Shown here: piece after piece, positions 19,605 to 28,479 of the stretch
Position numbering within the stretch: the stretch's first letter is position 1
How the letters are laid out: the number at the start of each line of letters is the position of its first letter
Origin: an uncultured Lachnospiraceae bacterium
GTDB taxonomy: Bacteria; Bacillota; Clostridia; Lachnospirales; Lachnospiraceae
Length of the DNA stretch: 64,000 nucleotides
Direction of reading: 5' to 3'
Assembly (NCBI GenBank): GCA_947631665.1
Contig: CANRMF010000007.1
Span: 1-64,000 of the forward strand
Program-made: the position numbers and the translations under genes
The notes under the pieces: generated by a model
Told to the model about the DNA's origin: nothing
Database searches by the model: none
What the model saw: the letters and a program-made list of their open reading frames with translations, nothing else

Positions 19605-20240
19605 TTAATCCAAATTTCTTTCCTGTGCCCTGCGCACTCCGGCGACAAAAGCGTCAATCTTTTGCCTGTCTTTCTCCTGCCGATTTTCATATTCGACCGC
19701 AGAGGAAACATCGACGCCGTCCGGCGACAGATAACGGATTGCCGCCCCAACATTTTCCGGCGTAAGTCCGCCTGCAAGAAAATGCAGTTTTTCATCTTTC
19801 GGAATTTTATCCAACAGTTTCCAGTCAAAAATTTCCCCGCTTCCCGGACGCGCCGCGTCAAAGACATAACCTTTTACGCGCGGATTTTCCTGATAACCGG
19901 AAAACTGTGACAAATCTTCTACATTAAATGCCTTCCATATTGGAATTTCCGTCTGCTCCCAAATGTCCGTACAGACATCTCCATGAATCTGAATAATGTC
20001 AAATCCCGCTTTTTCAATCTGCCGCACCTGCGAGAGCGTCGGCGAAACCGTAACGGCCACTTTTCCTATCCGATTTCCCAGCCGTTTCATAATCTCTTTT
20101 GCCTGCGCAATTGTAATGTTTCTCCTGCTCTTTTCAAAAAAAAGCACCATGCCGGCGTAATCGACCTGATTCTGAATCAGATATTCTGCCTCAAAAGGTT
20201 TTGTCAGACCGCAGATTTTTATTTTTGTTTTTTTTGACAT
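19605..20240 (-). CDS. trpF: Phosphoribosylanthranilate isomerase
   Basis: Amadori rearrangement in tryptophan synthesis. The 211-residue TIM barrel starts with KIKICGL (catalytic Cys) and has VQIHGD-like IQIHGDVC, the catalytic aspartate in VFDAARPGSGE and LAGGLTPENV plus GVDVSSAVE at the phosphate site. It stands alone, without other trp genes, and is the first gene of the unit leading into the cytidylyltransferase fusion (28-nt gap, no terminator). AGGAGGAAGAT precedes the ATG. Confidence 0.94.
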   Translation of the reverse strand: MSKKTKIKICGLTKPFEAEYLIQNQVDYAGMVLFFEKSRRNITIAQAKEIMKRLGNRIGKVAVTVSPTLSQVRQIEKAGFDIIQIHGDVCTDIWEQTEIPIWKAFNVEDLSQFSGYQENPRVKGYVFDAARPGSGEIFDWKLLDKIPKDEKLHFLAGGLTPENVGAAIRYLSPDGVDVSSAVEYENRQEKDRQKIDAFVAGVRRAQERNLD

Positions 20241-20281
20241 ATCTTCCTCCGGATAATGTATAGCTCTTTTTAACTGGTTAT

Positions 20282-20310
20282 ATTATAACCGATATTTTGT
20301 GCGCGACCAA
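20282..20310 (-). promoter_or_regulatory. Promoter of the trpF-led unit
   Basis: Minus strand TTGGTC, a 17-nt spacer and a consensus TATAAT, about 40 nt before trpF. It follows the tRNA-Leu terminator, so this unit is transcribed independently. Confidence 0.65.
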
Positions 20311-20484
20311 CAACTTTTTAAACAATCGCATTTTTAGGATTTTGGGCAGATGTTTTTTATTTTTGAGAACAAAGTATCGCTTGCGCCACTTCCCGCGAGG
20401 TGCGGATTCATAAGAATAATGACCTTTCCGCGCCTCTAAGATTCTTGTAGAGAATTTTTATATAATAGGGATTTCTTATTATAT

Positions 20485-20513
20485 AAAAAAGAGCTGCGGC
20501 AACTCGCAACTCT
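20485..20513 (-). terminator. Rho-independent terminator after tRNA-Leu
   Basis: Minus strand AGAGTTGC pairs with GCAGCTCT (one G-T pair) around an 8-nt loop, followed by six T. Confidence 0.8.
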
Positions 20514-20521
20514 CTAATACA

Positions 20522-20602
20522 TGCGGATAACAGGAGTTGAACCTGCACGTCTGAGACACTAGAACCTAAATCTAGCGCGTCTGCCAATTCCGCCATATCC
20601 GC
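20522..20602 (-). tRNA. tRNA-Leu(UAG)
   Basis: An 81-nt class II tRNA. The acceptor arms GCGGATA/TATCCGC pair fully with discriminator A. The anticodon stem CTAGA/TCTAG encloses TTTAGGT with anticodon TAG. The T-arm has GGTTCAACTCC and the variable arm is extended, as expected for leucine. CCA is not encoded. It has its own promoter and terminator. Confidence 0.95.
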
Positions 20603-20605
20603 TTT

Positions 20606-20673
20606 AAAAATAGAAAGCCCTCTATTTTTACACGGTGAGAGCTACCGTGGTGGAGCCTATGTGCGTCTTCCAC
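20606..20673 (-). promoter_or_regulatory. Structured leader between promoter and tRNA-Leu
   Basis: Three consecutive hairpins lie in the short leader: GTGGA/TCCAC (20650-20673), CACGGT/ACCGTG (20631-20649) and AAAAATAGA/TCTATTTTT (20606-20629). The last is terminator-like and ends 4 nt before the tRNA. It may be a processing signal or a separate small RNA. Confidence 0.4.
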
Positions 20674-20682
20674 AATACTGAG

Positions 20683-20711
20683 ATTATATCATTGATGATT
20701 TATCTTTGCAA
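20683..20711 (-). promoter_or_regulatory. Promoter of tRNA-Leu
   Basis: Minus strand TTGCAA, a 17-nt spacer and a consensus TATAAT, about 75 nt before the tRNA. It begins just after the stop of the acyltransferase gene, with no terminator between, so locus transcripts may read into the tRNA. Confidence 0.7.
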
Positions 20712-20724
20712 CTGAAATTTGTAC

Positions 20725-21836
20725 TCAATGGATATACCTCTCTAAATATTGTCTGAATTTGTTCTCTAATTGATTGCATTTTTCTCTGATATGTAAAAGT
20801 TGAAACATCAAATATCGCATATACTCAATACATAAGCATCCGAGAAAAATTCCGATTGCTATTCCAACGACAACAATCGCAAAGGAAAGCGGATGCAGGT
20901 TGGTCAATGGCATAAACCTATTGCCAAACAACTGATACACCAGATGATTTGTATGTATCAGGTAAATACCAAAGGTAAGCGGCGTCATAACTATAATTAT
21001 TTTTTTGATTCTATTCTTTATCTTTATTTGAGAGAAAAAAATCAGTAGAGAGATTGCCGCGACCAAAATTGTCGGCGACGTGTACTGAATCAATGTTTCT
21101 CCTGTATATGGAAATGCTGATATCTTGGCACGAATTGTTTCTGAAGCCAGTACCCCCCCAGAGTAATAAAAACAGAGATAAAATAAGTGATTGCCGCATT
21201 TTTTTTACGAATTTTGGCATCCAACCCTGATTTTTTAATACAGGCACCTATCAAATATAAGAACGCCAACCAAAAACAATCAAATCCATTTGTATAAAAA
21301 ACACTATAATTTCTTATGGTTTGTAATATTGAAAATATAGCCACAATCGTAATCATGAGTAATTTCATCTCTCTGACGGTAAGTGTATTGATAAGTCGAT
21401 TCATAAAAGGAATAAAGAAAAACATTACAAAATACGCTGTGAAATACCAATACTGTTCTGTCAAAACCGGCGTAAAGGCTTTAAGATAATCTTTTATTCC
21501 AATCGCCTGTGGGAAAAATAAATTCACGAGTATCGTAATAGTTACTGTATAGAAAATTACCTGACACCATAAATAAATGATATTTGCTATCCTATATTTT
21601 GCTCCGATACCGACATAGCCCGAAATCAGTGCATAGCAGTTTACGGCACAAAAAGTAGCAACCTTCAACAATTCAGCTATCGCATAGTTTGTTGAATGCG
21701 CACAATCCATGATTCCTCCCAAGTTAATGACATGTAATACAACAATCATAAACATGGAAACGATTCTTAATGCATCGATGCCATATTGCCTACCCATGTT
21801 TCTTTTATCTTTCGCATCTATTTTTGTACATAACAT
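20725..21836 (-). CDS. Acyltransferase 3 family membrane protein, phase OFF at a G7 tract
   Basis: Integral-membrane O-acyltransferase with about ten helices, of the type that acetylates extracytoplasmic glycans. The N-terminal part has YGIDALRIVSMFMIVVLHV, with the conserved R and H, then NCYALISGYV. The C-terminal part has the closing LTFGIYLIHTNH. The frames part at the G7 tract near residue 226. With G8, FITLGG continues into VLASETIRAKIS and the product is 370 residues, the normal family size. With G7 it stops 20 residues after the tract. Confidence 0.88.
21153..21159 (-). repeat. G7 tract in an acyltransferase gene (OFF)
   Basis: Seven coding-strand G. G8 restores a 1113-nt frame. The only OFF gene here that needs a gain rather than a loss of one G. 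Confidence 0.95.
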
Positions 21837-21845
21837 AACGAAAAT

Positions 21846-22947
21846 TCACCCCTTCAATTGATGAAATATATTTGAAATCAATCCTTTGACTCTCTTCTGA
21901 ATGATATCCAACAGGACGGAAACCACAGTGCATAAAAGGAGTACCCAGCATACGACCAAAATGGGATTCTTCGGTAAAAATCCTATCGGCTGAAAGACCT
22001 CTCTTGTATAAATACAAAAGAAAATACTGTGAAACATCCAGATGTTCATCGAATATCGTCCCAAGAGCGAAAACAATCTGTCAAACCACTTTACATACTG
22101 CAGTCCCGTTAAATAGAGCCCTACCACAGCAACAGGAATACAGATCCAGCAGGAATAAAAAACACCAATCTCCCACTTTTCTGCCATAATAAAATAAGCT
22201 GTAATAATCAATCCTATTCCTGATAAGATTCTGACTATCTGATGTTTCTGCTCCAGCAAAAACGAAAACACTATACCTAAAACATTATATTTCGCACAGA
22301 GATATGCACATATCGCCATGGGAAACCATGTAATCAATTCAAAACTTGCCGGCAGATGAAAAAAAACAAACACTTTGACAATCAGGCGGTACAAAAGAAA
22401 CAGCACCACCACTTCCCGCAAAAGTGTATTCAGTTTGATTTTTGATGCTATCCGATAATAAAACGGAAAGAAAAGCATCAGAAACAAATAGAAAAAGATA
22501 TACCAGCAAAACAGCATAATGGAAGTTCCTGAAAGATTGATGGCAAACATTTCCAGAATGCGGTTCCACCCCCCCCCTAAATGGAGCAACGCCGCTTATG
22601 ACGGCAGCAATCCCCAGCAATAAGAGGTATACCACCCAATAATCCACTAAAATCCGCCATATTTTTTTGAGAGAATATTTGAATGATTTATCTTGATGCA
22701 GGGCATACGTCCAACCGGTGATAAAGGCAAAAATTCCAACACAGGTCTTTGATGTTACACAGATGGTATCGGCAATGCCTTCCAAACCGGGATATGCAAT
22801 TCCAGAAATATACCATGTCGGATAACCGAAAAAGTGATGCACAATCATCAGGGTAATTGCAATTCCCTTTAACTGCTTTGAAAAAGCCCTGTCCATCTGA
22901 AATATGGTATGCTGTTTGCTATCTCTTGTAATACAACAATCCGCCAT
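21846..22947 (-). CDS. Acyltransferase 3 family membrane protein, phase OFF at a G9 tract
   Basis: Membrane O-acyltransferase. Near the N-terminus is LKGIAITLMIVHHFFGYP with the family histidine; the C-terminal part has LLGRYSMNIWMFHSIFF. The frame breaks at the G9 tract near residue 124. G8 joins APFRGG to WNRILEMFA and gives 366 residues. The start at 22947 (AGAGG about 8 nt upstream) overlaps the end of the preceding gene by 29 nt, which indicates translational coupling. Confidence 0.88.
22569..22577 (-). repeat. G9 tract in an acyltransferase gene (OFF)
   Basis: Nine coding-strand G within a Gly-Gly stretch. G8 restores an 1101-nt frame. Confidence 0.97.
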
Positions 22948-24659
22948 TTTGAAACCTCTTTATTCCATAACTGTACTTATCTCCCAGACTATTCCAGTAA
23001 AAACTTGTTTTTGTCTTCTCTGTTCTGTTGTCAATATATACATAATCCGGTATTTTTTCCGGATTGATTTTATAATATGCTTTCATTTTTTCATCGTCCA
23101 ATGCTGAGACATTATCACACAGCCACGCAGAAAATGCACCAACTGAACTATTCTCCAGCATAAAATATCCTTTGACTAAATGATTATAAAAAAGAACATT
23201 TTTCCCCTCAGCATCCTTGATTGACTGCAAATTTTGATAGTTGATATCATAAAACTCTTTGTTTTCTTTAGACGTAATTAGTCCTTTATCCGGGCCACTT
23301 GTGATTGTTTCTGTCAGGCTCTCCGGTCCGTTTTCAAAAAAGACATGATTTGCATTCACATAGAGTTCTGAAAATATTTGTGCCACAAGCAGAAAAACCA
23401 GCACTACAGACGCTATTCTTTTCAATTCCAATCGATTTTCCTGATAGTATTCTTTGATAAAATACAGCGAAAATACAGATGACGTTGTTAATGCAATATA
23501 AAATCCCAAAAAATTATTACTGCTTGCTTCATTGATGCATAAAAGGTAAATACATGGAATCACTAATGCAGCTGCAAGCCGTTTATAATCTTTCTTCTTG
23601 GAATAAATAAATGCACCAATTCCTAAAGGAGTTAATGGAAACATAATCTGGTTAAAGCCGGCGACTTCCATTCTGAACAGTGCATAATATATTGTCTGTA
23701 ACGCTGTTACAATAACCATCAGTTGAAAGATTAAATACCGCTTCTTTTGATAGAAAATCCCTACCAGAAAAAGAACTCCTCCAACAAATGCATAATATTT
23801 ATATGTCCAGATAAAATTAAAAACAGGTGTAATAGCACTCCACAATCCTATCGGTCTATGCCTTGTATCCGTTGAAAAATATGGGATACACGCAATGATT
23901 TTTTCAATTGTTGTGCGAGATAAAATAAAACAACAAAAAACGATAAAAATGGAACCTGCGCCTAGTGTTACTTTCAAAAAAGACTTCAAATTAAAAAGAT
24001 TACTCTCATAAGATTTTATTTTAAATATTACCGTTACTATAAGATACAGCAAATACAATGATATCATATACGGATTACATAAAACTACTATCGCTAATAA
24101 AATCCCCATGGAAATATATTTTATATTCGTGTGTTTCGTTTTGTAAATGGTAAGAATCGACAAAAGATATACTCCCATACAGCACATCGTATTATAGCTA
24201 AGGCTCATAATCTGCCATGGTATAAACAATCCATAAAGCACACTGATAATGACGGCCAATGGTTTATCTCCATACCCCCCCCCTTGGATTTCTAAGTAGA
24301 AAATATCCTGACACTGTCACCATTAAATGAACAAACAAATAAATATATCTAAAAGCAAGAAAAATCCCCTCCGTACTGTGGAAGAGTGTAAAATACACTT
24401 TGATAAATGGATATACCACAAAACCCGCCAACTGAGCTACATGCCATTCATTTGTCAGAAGGCTGTCGCCATTTAACAACCGATACGGAATACTTAAATA
24501 AAAACTTTCATCTACATGTGCCATTCCTAATCGGATTCTTGAAAGATGAATCAAAGCAATCGCAATAAGCGCTATCGCAAATATTATGTCATATCGATAT
24601 CTTTCCAATTTTCCAGATAAATATCTGTTGTTAATATTCTTATTCTTCTTATTATTCAT
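22919..24659 (-). CDS. GT-C type membrane glycosyltransferase, phase OFF at a G9 tract
   Basis: A large polytopic protein with about eleven helices, resembling ArnT/PMT-type lipid-phosphate-sugar transferases, with a soluble C-terminal domain. Near the first helix is RLGMAHVDESFYLSIPYRLLNGD, comparable to the acidic loop of GT-C enzymes. The frame breaks at the G9 tract near residue 126, after LLRNPRGG. G8 continues into YGDKPLAVIISV and gives 579 residues. It overlaps the upstream acyltransferase gene by 4 nt (ATGA). Confidence 0.82.
24275..24283 (-). repeat. G9 tract in a GT-C gene (OFF)
   Basis: Nine coding-strand G. G8 restores a 1740-nt frame; with G9 a stop follows three codons later. 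Confidence 0.97.
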
Positions 24660-25777
24660 AAAACTTTCCTCAATATTTTCTTTTTCAAATAAATACTAGT
24701 CTTATGGAACCACGCTACCATACAGTCGCAATGTCCATAAAACCAATGCTCAAACCATTTTCCAACTGTTTTTCGCCGTACATAGTCTATCACAAAACAA
24801 ACTATAAAAACACCGACTACCTTTGCCAGTTCATGCAAATACGGGAAATTCATATAATCACAATTCGGCCAAAAAGATGTCCATAAAATTGATCTTACCA
24901 AGTCATTATCATGGAGCAAATAAATTCCCACAATAGAAGCAGCTATTTCGTTTACAAAATGCGAAATAAAACTGATATTTGAAAAAAACATAAATATAAA
25001 AACCGCACAAATGACATTGATTACAGAATCCTCACGAAGGAATCTGTCTATCTGATGGAGCCAGTAGTTGTTTTTTGTAATCAGGCTTATCAGACTCAGC
25101 ACAGGCACCGATAAACAGGTGATTCCAGCCGCTGTAATCCCAACGATAAGATTCCACCGGTTTTGATAAGTTGCTTTTCCATGTATATGTAATCTGATAT
25201 ATGCTCCTAAAATATACATTATCAAGAACACATCCAGATTACTAAAAGAATACGCCCAAAAAATTGTATGTATTATAGACCAGATACAAATAAGCATCGC
25301 CACAAAAACGGTGTATCTTTTTGCGCTCATACTTTTCAGCCACGGATTGATGAAAGGTACAAACAGATACAGTAAAATATAATAAACCACAAACCAGTTT
25401 CCATAAAAAAATGGAAGAAAAGATTTAATTACACCCTTTACCCCCCCCCTCACAAATGGCACAGGATTTATCAGCAGATAAACAACATTTATAATGACCG
25501 AATAAAAAATCATTTCTCCAACTAAGGGAACAATTTTTCTATAATGATTTTTCGTATCTGACGTAATCAAAAAGTATCCGGAAATCAGCATAAAAATGGA
25601 ATTTGCAACTCTTCCAAACATGCCAGACATATGAACGAAAATCATTCCAGCCGACAGATGATGATACGTCAATTCAGGGTAACCTCCATGAACCCAATAA
25701 TGGTGTGCAATAATAAAAACCATGCAGATAATCCGCAACAATTCTATCCCTGAATTCCGTTCTCTTTTTATTTGCAT
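24656..25777 (-). CDS. Acyltransferase 3 family membrane protein, phase ON (G9)
   Basis: A 373-residue membrane O-acyltransferase with GIELLRIICMVFIIAHHYW near the start and about ten helices, ending in a basic tail. The G9 tract near residue 110 encodes Gly-Gly in FVRGGVKGV and the frame is intact. It is the first gene after the consensus promoter at 25885-25913, and AGGAGG precedes its start. Confidence 0.9.
   Translation of the reverse strand: MQIKRERNSGIELLRIICMVFIIAHHYWVHGGYPELTYHHLSAGMIFVHMSGMFGRVANSIFMLISGYFLITSDTKNHYRKIVPLVGEMIFYSVIINVVYLLINPVPFVRGGVKGVIKSFLPFFYGNWFVVYYILLYLFVPFINPWLKSMSAKRYTVFVAMLICIWSIIHTIFWAYSFSNLDVFLIMYILGAYIRLHIHGKATYQNRWNLIVGITAAGITCLSVPVLSLISLITKNNYWLHQIDRFLREDSVINVICAVFIFMFFSNISFISHFVNEIAASIVGIYLLHDNDLVRSILWTSFWPNCDYMNFPYLHELAKVVGVFIVCFVIDYVRRKTVGKWFEHWFYGHCDCMVAWFHKTSIYLKKKILRKVL
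25441..25449 (-). repeat. G9 tract in an acyltransferase gene (ON)
   Basis: Nine coding-strand G in frame. Loss or gain of one G would cut the protein after about 30% of its length. Confidence 0.97.
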
Positions 25778-25884
25778 GAGTTCCTCCTATTGTTTTTAAA
25801 CAATCTCTAAATCATCCCTGTCGTGCATTGTAAGCCAACTTACACATACCGTTGCAATTGCCCCGGTTTATGCAAAACATAGTT

Positions 25885-25913
25885 ATTATATAGTTAGTTA
25901 AAACGCCTGTCAA
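25885..25913 (-). promoter_or_regulatory. Perfect sigma-A consensus promoter inside the locus
   Basis: Minus strand TTGACA, exactly 17 nt, TATAAT. It overlaps the stop codon of the upstream acyltransferase gene (25894). It drives a leader of about 100 nt, with a GTAAG/CTTAC hairpin, into the block of four switch genes ending at 20725. Confidence 0.8.
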
Positions 25914-26943
25914 GAAAACATCTTTGGTAAAATTTTTTCCATAATGCTGCTGCCACAACAGATAATATAAATCCCAATATATATAGAAAAACATTATAGT
26001 CCCAATTTAATCTTCTATAGCATACTTCAAGATACCGGATAACCGGCATATGAATCAGGAAAAATTCCATGCTGATATCTCCAAACCACACAAGCAACGA
26101 ATTTTGAAATGTCCATTTGACAGCTTTTGACTGGTTTTCTTTCAAATATAATACAGCCAAAATCAGCATTACCGGTAATGCCCAAACCGCCGAGTAATAA
26201 TAATACTCCCTGATTGGCGACGCCTTTACAAATATTGCTGATATTAGTATCAGAAGAAGCATTCCACCCCCCCCACACAATTTTTTTCTCCTTGTAAAAT
26301 CTTTATATGCTTCCAGATATCTGCACAATACAATCCCGTTAATAAAATCCAATGTTCTGACCAATGGGTTGTAATAGAGTATCCATTCTGTGATATCGGT
26401 ATGCGGAATAGTTGCCGCAAGAATAAATTCTCCTAAGACAATCATCAATAAAACAAAAATCAAACATTTTTGTGGAATTTTTCGGATGATTTTCATCAGT
26501 GCAGGCGTAATGATTACCCACAGAAACAGTACTGTCAGATACCACGATACACCATTAAATGCATTGTAATAATGAATCTTTGGTATCCACGTATTCAAAC
26601 ATAAGATATTAAGTATCATCGACCGAAAAAATGTTTTCCAACTATCCAAGAAAAGCCGCCAATAAAATGGAATTGAAAGCAGCAATGTAATCAGATGGAG
26701 TAGATAGATTTTTTTCGCTTTGTTCCGCAAGGCATCTGTGATTTTAACCGTCTGCTTTTCATTCCAATGATAATACGTCAAAAAACCACTTAGCATAATA
26801 AAAATCTGAACGCCGACTGCTCCGCTGCTTCCCCATAGTTTCCCACGACTCCAGAAATAATACATTGTTCCATGGGCCAGAAACACTAAAATCATTGCAA
26901 TTCCCCGCAGTCCCTGAAATGATTGAATTTTTTGTGTATTCAT
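25894..26943 (-). CDS. Acyltransferase 3 family membrane protein, phase ON (G8)
   Basis: A 349-residue membrane O-acyltransferase of the OafA type: SFQGLRGIAMILVFLAHGTMYYF near the start, IFIMLSGFLTYYH, and FGDISMEFFLIHMPV near the end. The G8 tract near residue 224 encodes part of CGGGGML between two helices; the frame is intact. Confidence 0.9.
   Translation of the reverse strand: MNTQKIQSFQGLRGIAMILVFLAHGTMYYFWSRGKLWGSSGAVGVQIFIMLSGFLTYYHWNEKQTVKITDALRNKAKKIYLLHLITLLLSIPFYWRLFLDSWKTFFRSMILNILCLNTWIPKIHYYNAFNGVSWYLTVLFLWVIITPALMKIIRKIPQKCLIFVLLMIVLGEFILAATIPHTDITEWILYYNPLVRTLDFINGIVLCRYLEAYKDFTRRKKLCGGGGMLLLILISAIFVKASPIREYYYYSAVWALPVMLILAVLYLKENQSKAVKWTFQNSLLVWFGDISMEFFLIHMPVIRYLEVCYRRLNWDYNVFLYILGFILSVVAAALWKKFYQRCFLDRRFN
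26267..26274 (-). repeat. G8 tract in an acyltransferase gene (ON)
   Basis: Eight coding-strand G in a Gly4 stretch, in frame. A long alternative frame crosses the tract but ends within 85 residues. Confidence 0.97.
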
Positions 26944-26961
26944 CTTTAGATGTTACTCCCT

Positions 26962-27978
26962 TTATCTTTGTACTCTTTTTTGTTTAACAATAATTGAAGT
27001 CTGTTTTTGAATAAATAAAGTGAGAAAATGCAGGGCCCATGCTGTAAAATAACTAAAAACCAATGTCCCCATAATATAAACTAATGTGTTGAATCTTCCA
27101 TAAAAAAGGTTCATAACCAACACGTGTACAATATATATCTCATACGAAACACTATCGAAATGATTTATCAGCTGTTTAATTTTGTTAGACCGAATTCTTT
27201 CCCCAATCCAATACAGTACCGCGCATATCCAAAAATCTATTATTAGTAATCCATAATAAATGATAATCCGATCATATATAATTTCTCCATCAAATCTTTG
27301 ATTCGAAATCAATACGATCACTGCTGCAACTACCGCAAATGTAGTAATTATACCTATCCTTTGGATACTCGTCTGTTCCGGAAGAAGTCTGTTTCCGACA
27401 AAATATCCAACAATATAAACTCCGATGGCAATCACGCACCAACTGAGCGAATGTCCTGTCGTCATGCCTATATTTGTAGAGTAGGCAAGCACAATTTGCA
27501 GAGGGAACGCAATTGCCAATGTCATTATTGCAATTATCTTTTTAGGCTTTTGCGCCTTAACCCACTGTAAAATCGGAGTAATTAAGTAGCATATTAAAAT
27601 CAATGTCACAAACCAAAGATGTCCTCCTCCCCATGCATGAACCGTAACAATCCCTTCCATTTGGACACTGAAAATAAAAACATCCCGAAAATCAAAGTGA
27701 TGCCATACTGCGGCTTCTATCAAGAAATCAATCAGCATAAATATCCATACAGGAATACATATCTTAACAACTCGTTTTTGAAACCAGCGTTTCCAGTTCT
27801 CTATTTTTTTATTCCCATATAAATAGCCGGAGATAAAAACAAAAATCAATACCCCCGAATTCATCACCTGCAAAATAAGATTTCTAAGGGGAAATTGTAA
27901 ATGCAATATGATATGATCGCACAAAATCATCGTCATTGCCATAATTCTAATTAACGAAATCGAAAGATTTTTTTTCAT
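26962..27978 (-). CDS. Acyltransferase 3 family membrane protein, no G tract
   Basis: A 338-residue membrane O-acyltransferase: SLIRIMAMTMILCDHIIL near the start, GVLIFVFISGYLYG, AWGGGHLWFVTLILICY and a C-terminal SYEIYIVHVLVMN. The Gly3 at HAWGGGH is written with mixed codons, not a homopolymer, so this gene is not expected to switch. It follows the ketoisomerase gene by 20 nt. Confidence 0.9.
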   Translation of the reverse strand: MKKNLSISLIRIMAMTMILCDHIILHLQFPLRNLILQVMNSGVLIFVFISGYLYGNKKIENWKRWFQKRVVKICIPVWIFMLIDFLIEAAVWHHFDFRDVFIFSVQMEGIVTVHAWGGGHLWFVTLILICYLITPILQWVKAQKPKKIIAIMTLAIAFPLQIVLAYSTNIGMTTGHSLSWCVIAIGVYIVGYFVGNRLLPEQTSIQRIGIITTFAVVAAVIVLISNQRFDGEIIYDRIIIYYGLLIIDFWICAVLYWIGERIRSNKIKQLINHFDSVSYEIYIVHVLVMNLFYGRFNTLVYIMGTLVFSYFTAWALHFLTLFIQKQTSIIVKQKRVQR

Positions 27979-27998
27979 TGAATTATCCTTTCCAAATC

Positions 27999-28466
27999 TT
28001 ATAACCCTTTATCAAACATCCCGGCTTCTGTCCGGACTTCCTTGCAGAATTCATCATAATTCCTAATATATTCCATACCATCATAATAAGTGTCTGCAAG
28101 GCAGAGAAGCACACAGTCATCACTGAAATCATACATTTCTCTCCATACCATTGGCGGAAGATAAATTCCCTGCGTTGGTTGATCTAAGCAAAATGTTTTT
28201 TGATTTCCTTTTCCATCCATGACTCTGATTTTACTTCTCCCCATTAAATTTATTAAAACAAATTGCGATTTCTTATTGGCATGCTGACCACGTACAACAT
28301 TTTCCTCAGAGTCATATATATAAAAAATTCTTTTGATATCAAATGGAATATTTTTTCCGTATTCTATTGCAATCAATTCATCTTCACTTTTCCCGCATTT
28401 CGTAAAATCAATCAGCTGTACTTTGTCGATATTATTTTGTTGCACTTTGTCAATGTTATTTTCCAT
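27999..28466 (-). CDS. FdtA/QdtA-type dTDP-4-keto-6-deoxyhexose 3,4-ketoisomerase (second copy)
   Basis: A 155-residue cupin of the WxcM/FdtA family: FDIKRIFYIYDSEENVVRGQHANKK holds the histidine of the active site, followed by GIYLPPMVWREMYDFS. It moves the keto group from C4 to C3 of dTDP-4-keto-6-deoxyglucose. The frame is open 29 codons upstream into the GNAT gene; the ATG at 28466, after AAAGGTG, is preferred. The N-terminus carries a 24-nt tandem duplication (NNIDKVQQNNIDKVQ). Confidence 0.85.
   Translation of the reverse strand: MENNIDKVQQNNIDKVQLIDFTKCGKSEDELIAIEYGKNIPFDIKRIFYIYDSEENVVRGQHANKKSQFVLINLMGRSKIRVMDGKGNQKTFCLDQPTQGIYLPPMVWREMYDFSDDCVLLCLADTYYDGMEYIRNYDEFCKEVRTEAGMFDKGL
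28415..28462 (-). repeat. 24-nt tandem duplication in the ketoisomerase N-terminus
   Basis: Two adjacent 24-nt units, about 80% alike, encode NNIDKVQQ and NNIDKVQL directly after the start codon. The frame is kept. Confidence 0.75.
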
Positions 28467-28479
28467 TGTATTTTCACCT

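Noticed and set aside
22004-22189. Short + strand frames throughout the locus
   Set aside because: They lie opposite minus-strand genes, lack RBS and recognisable domains, and reflect low-GC shadows.
17746-24659. Calling the broken genes ordinary pseudogenes
   Set aside because: Each break is exactly at a G7-G9 tract, the rest of each gene is intact on both sides with no other lesion, and a single G change yields a length divisible by three and of family size.
26027-26278. 83-codon minus-strand frame crossing the G8 tract at 26267
   Set aside because: It is the shifted frame of the intact acyltransferase gene and shows only what a slipped product would look like.
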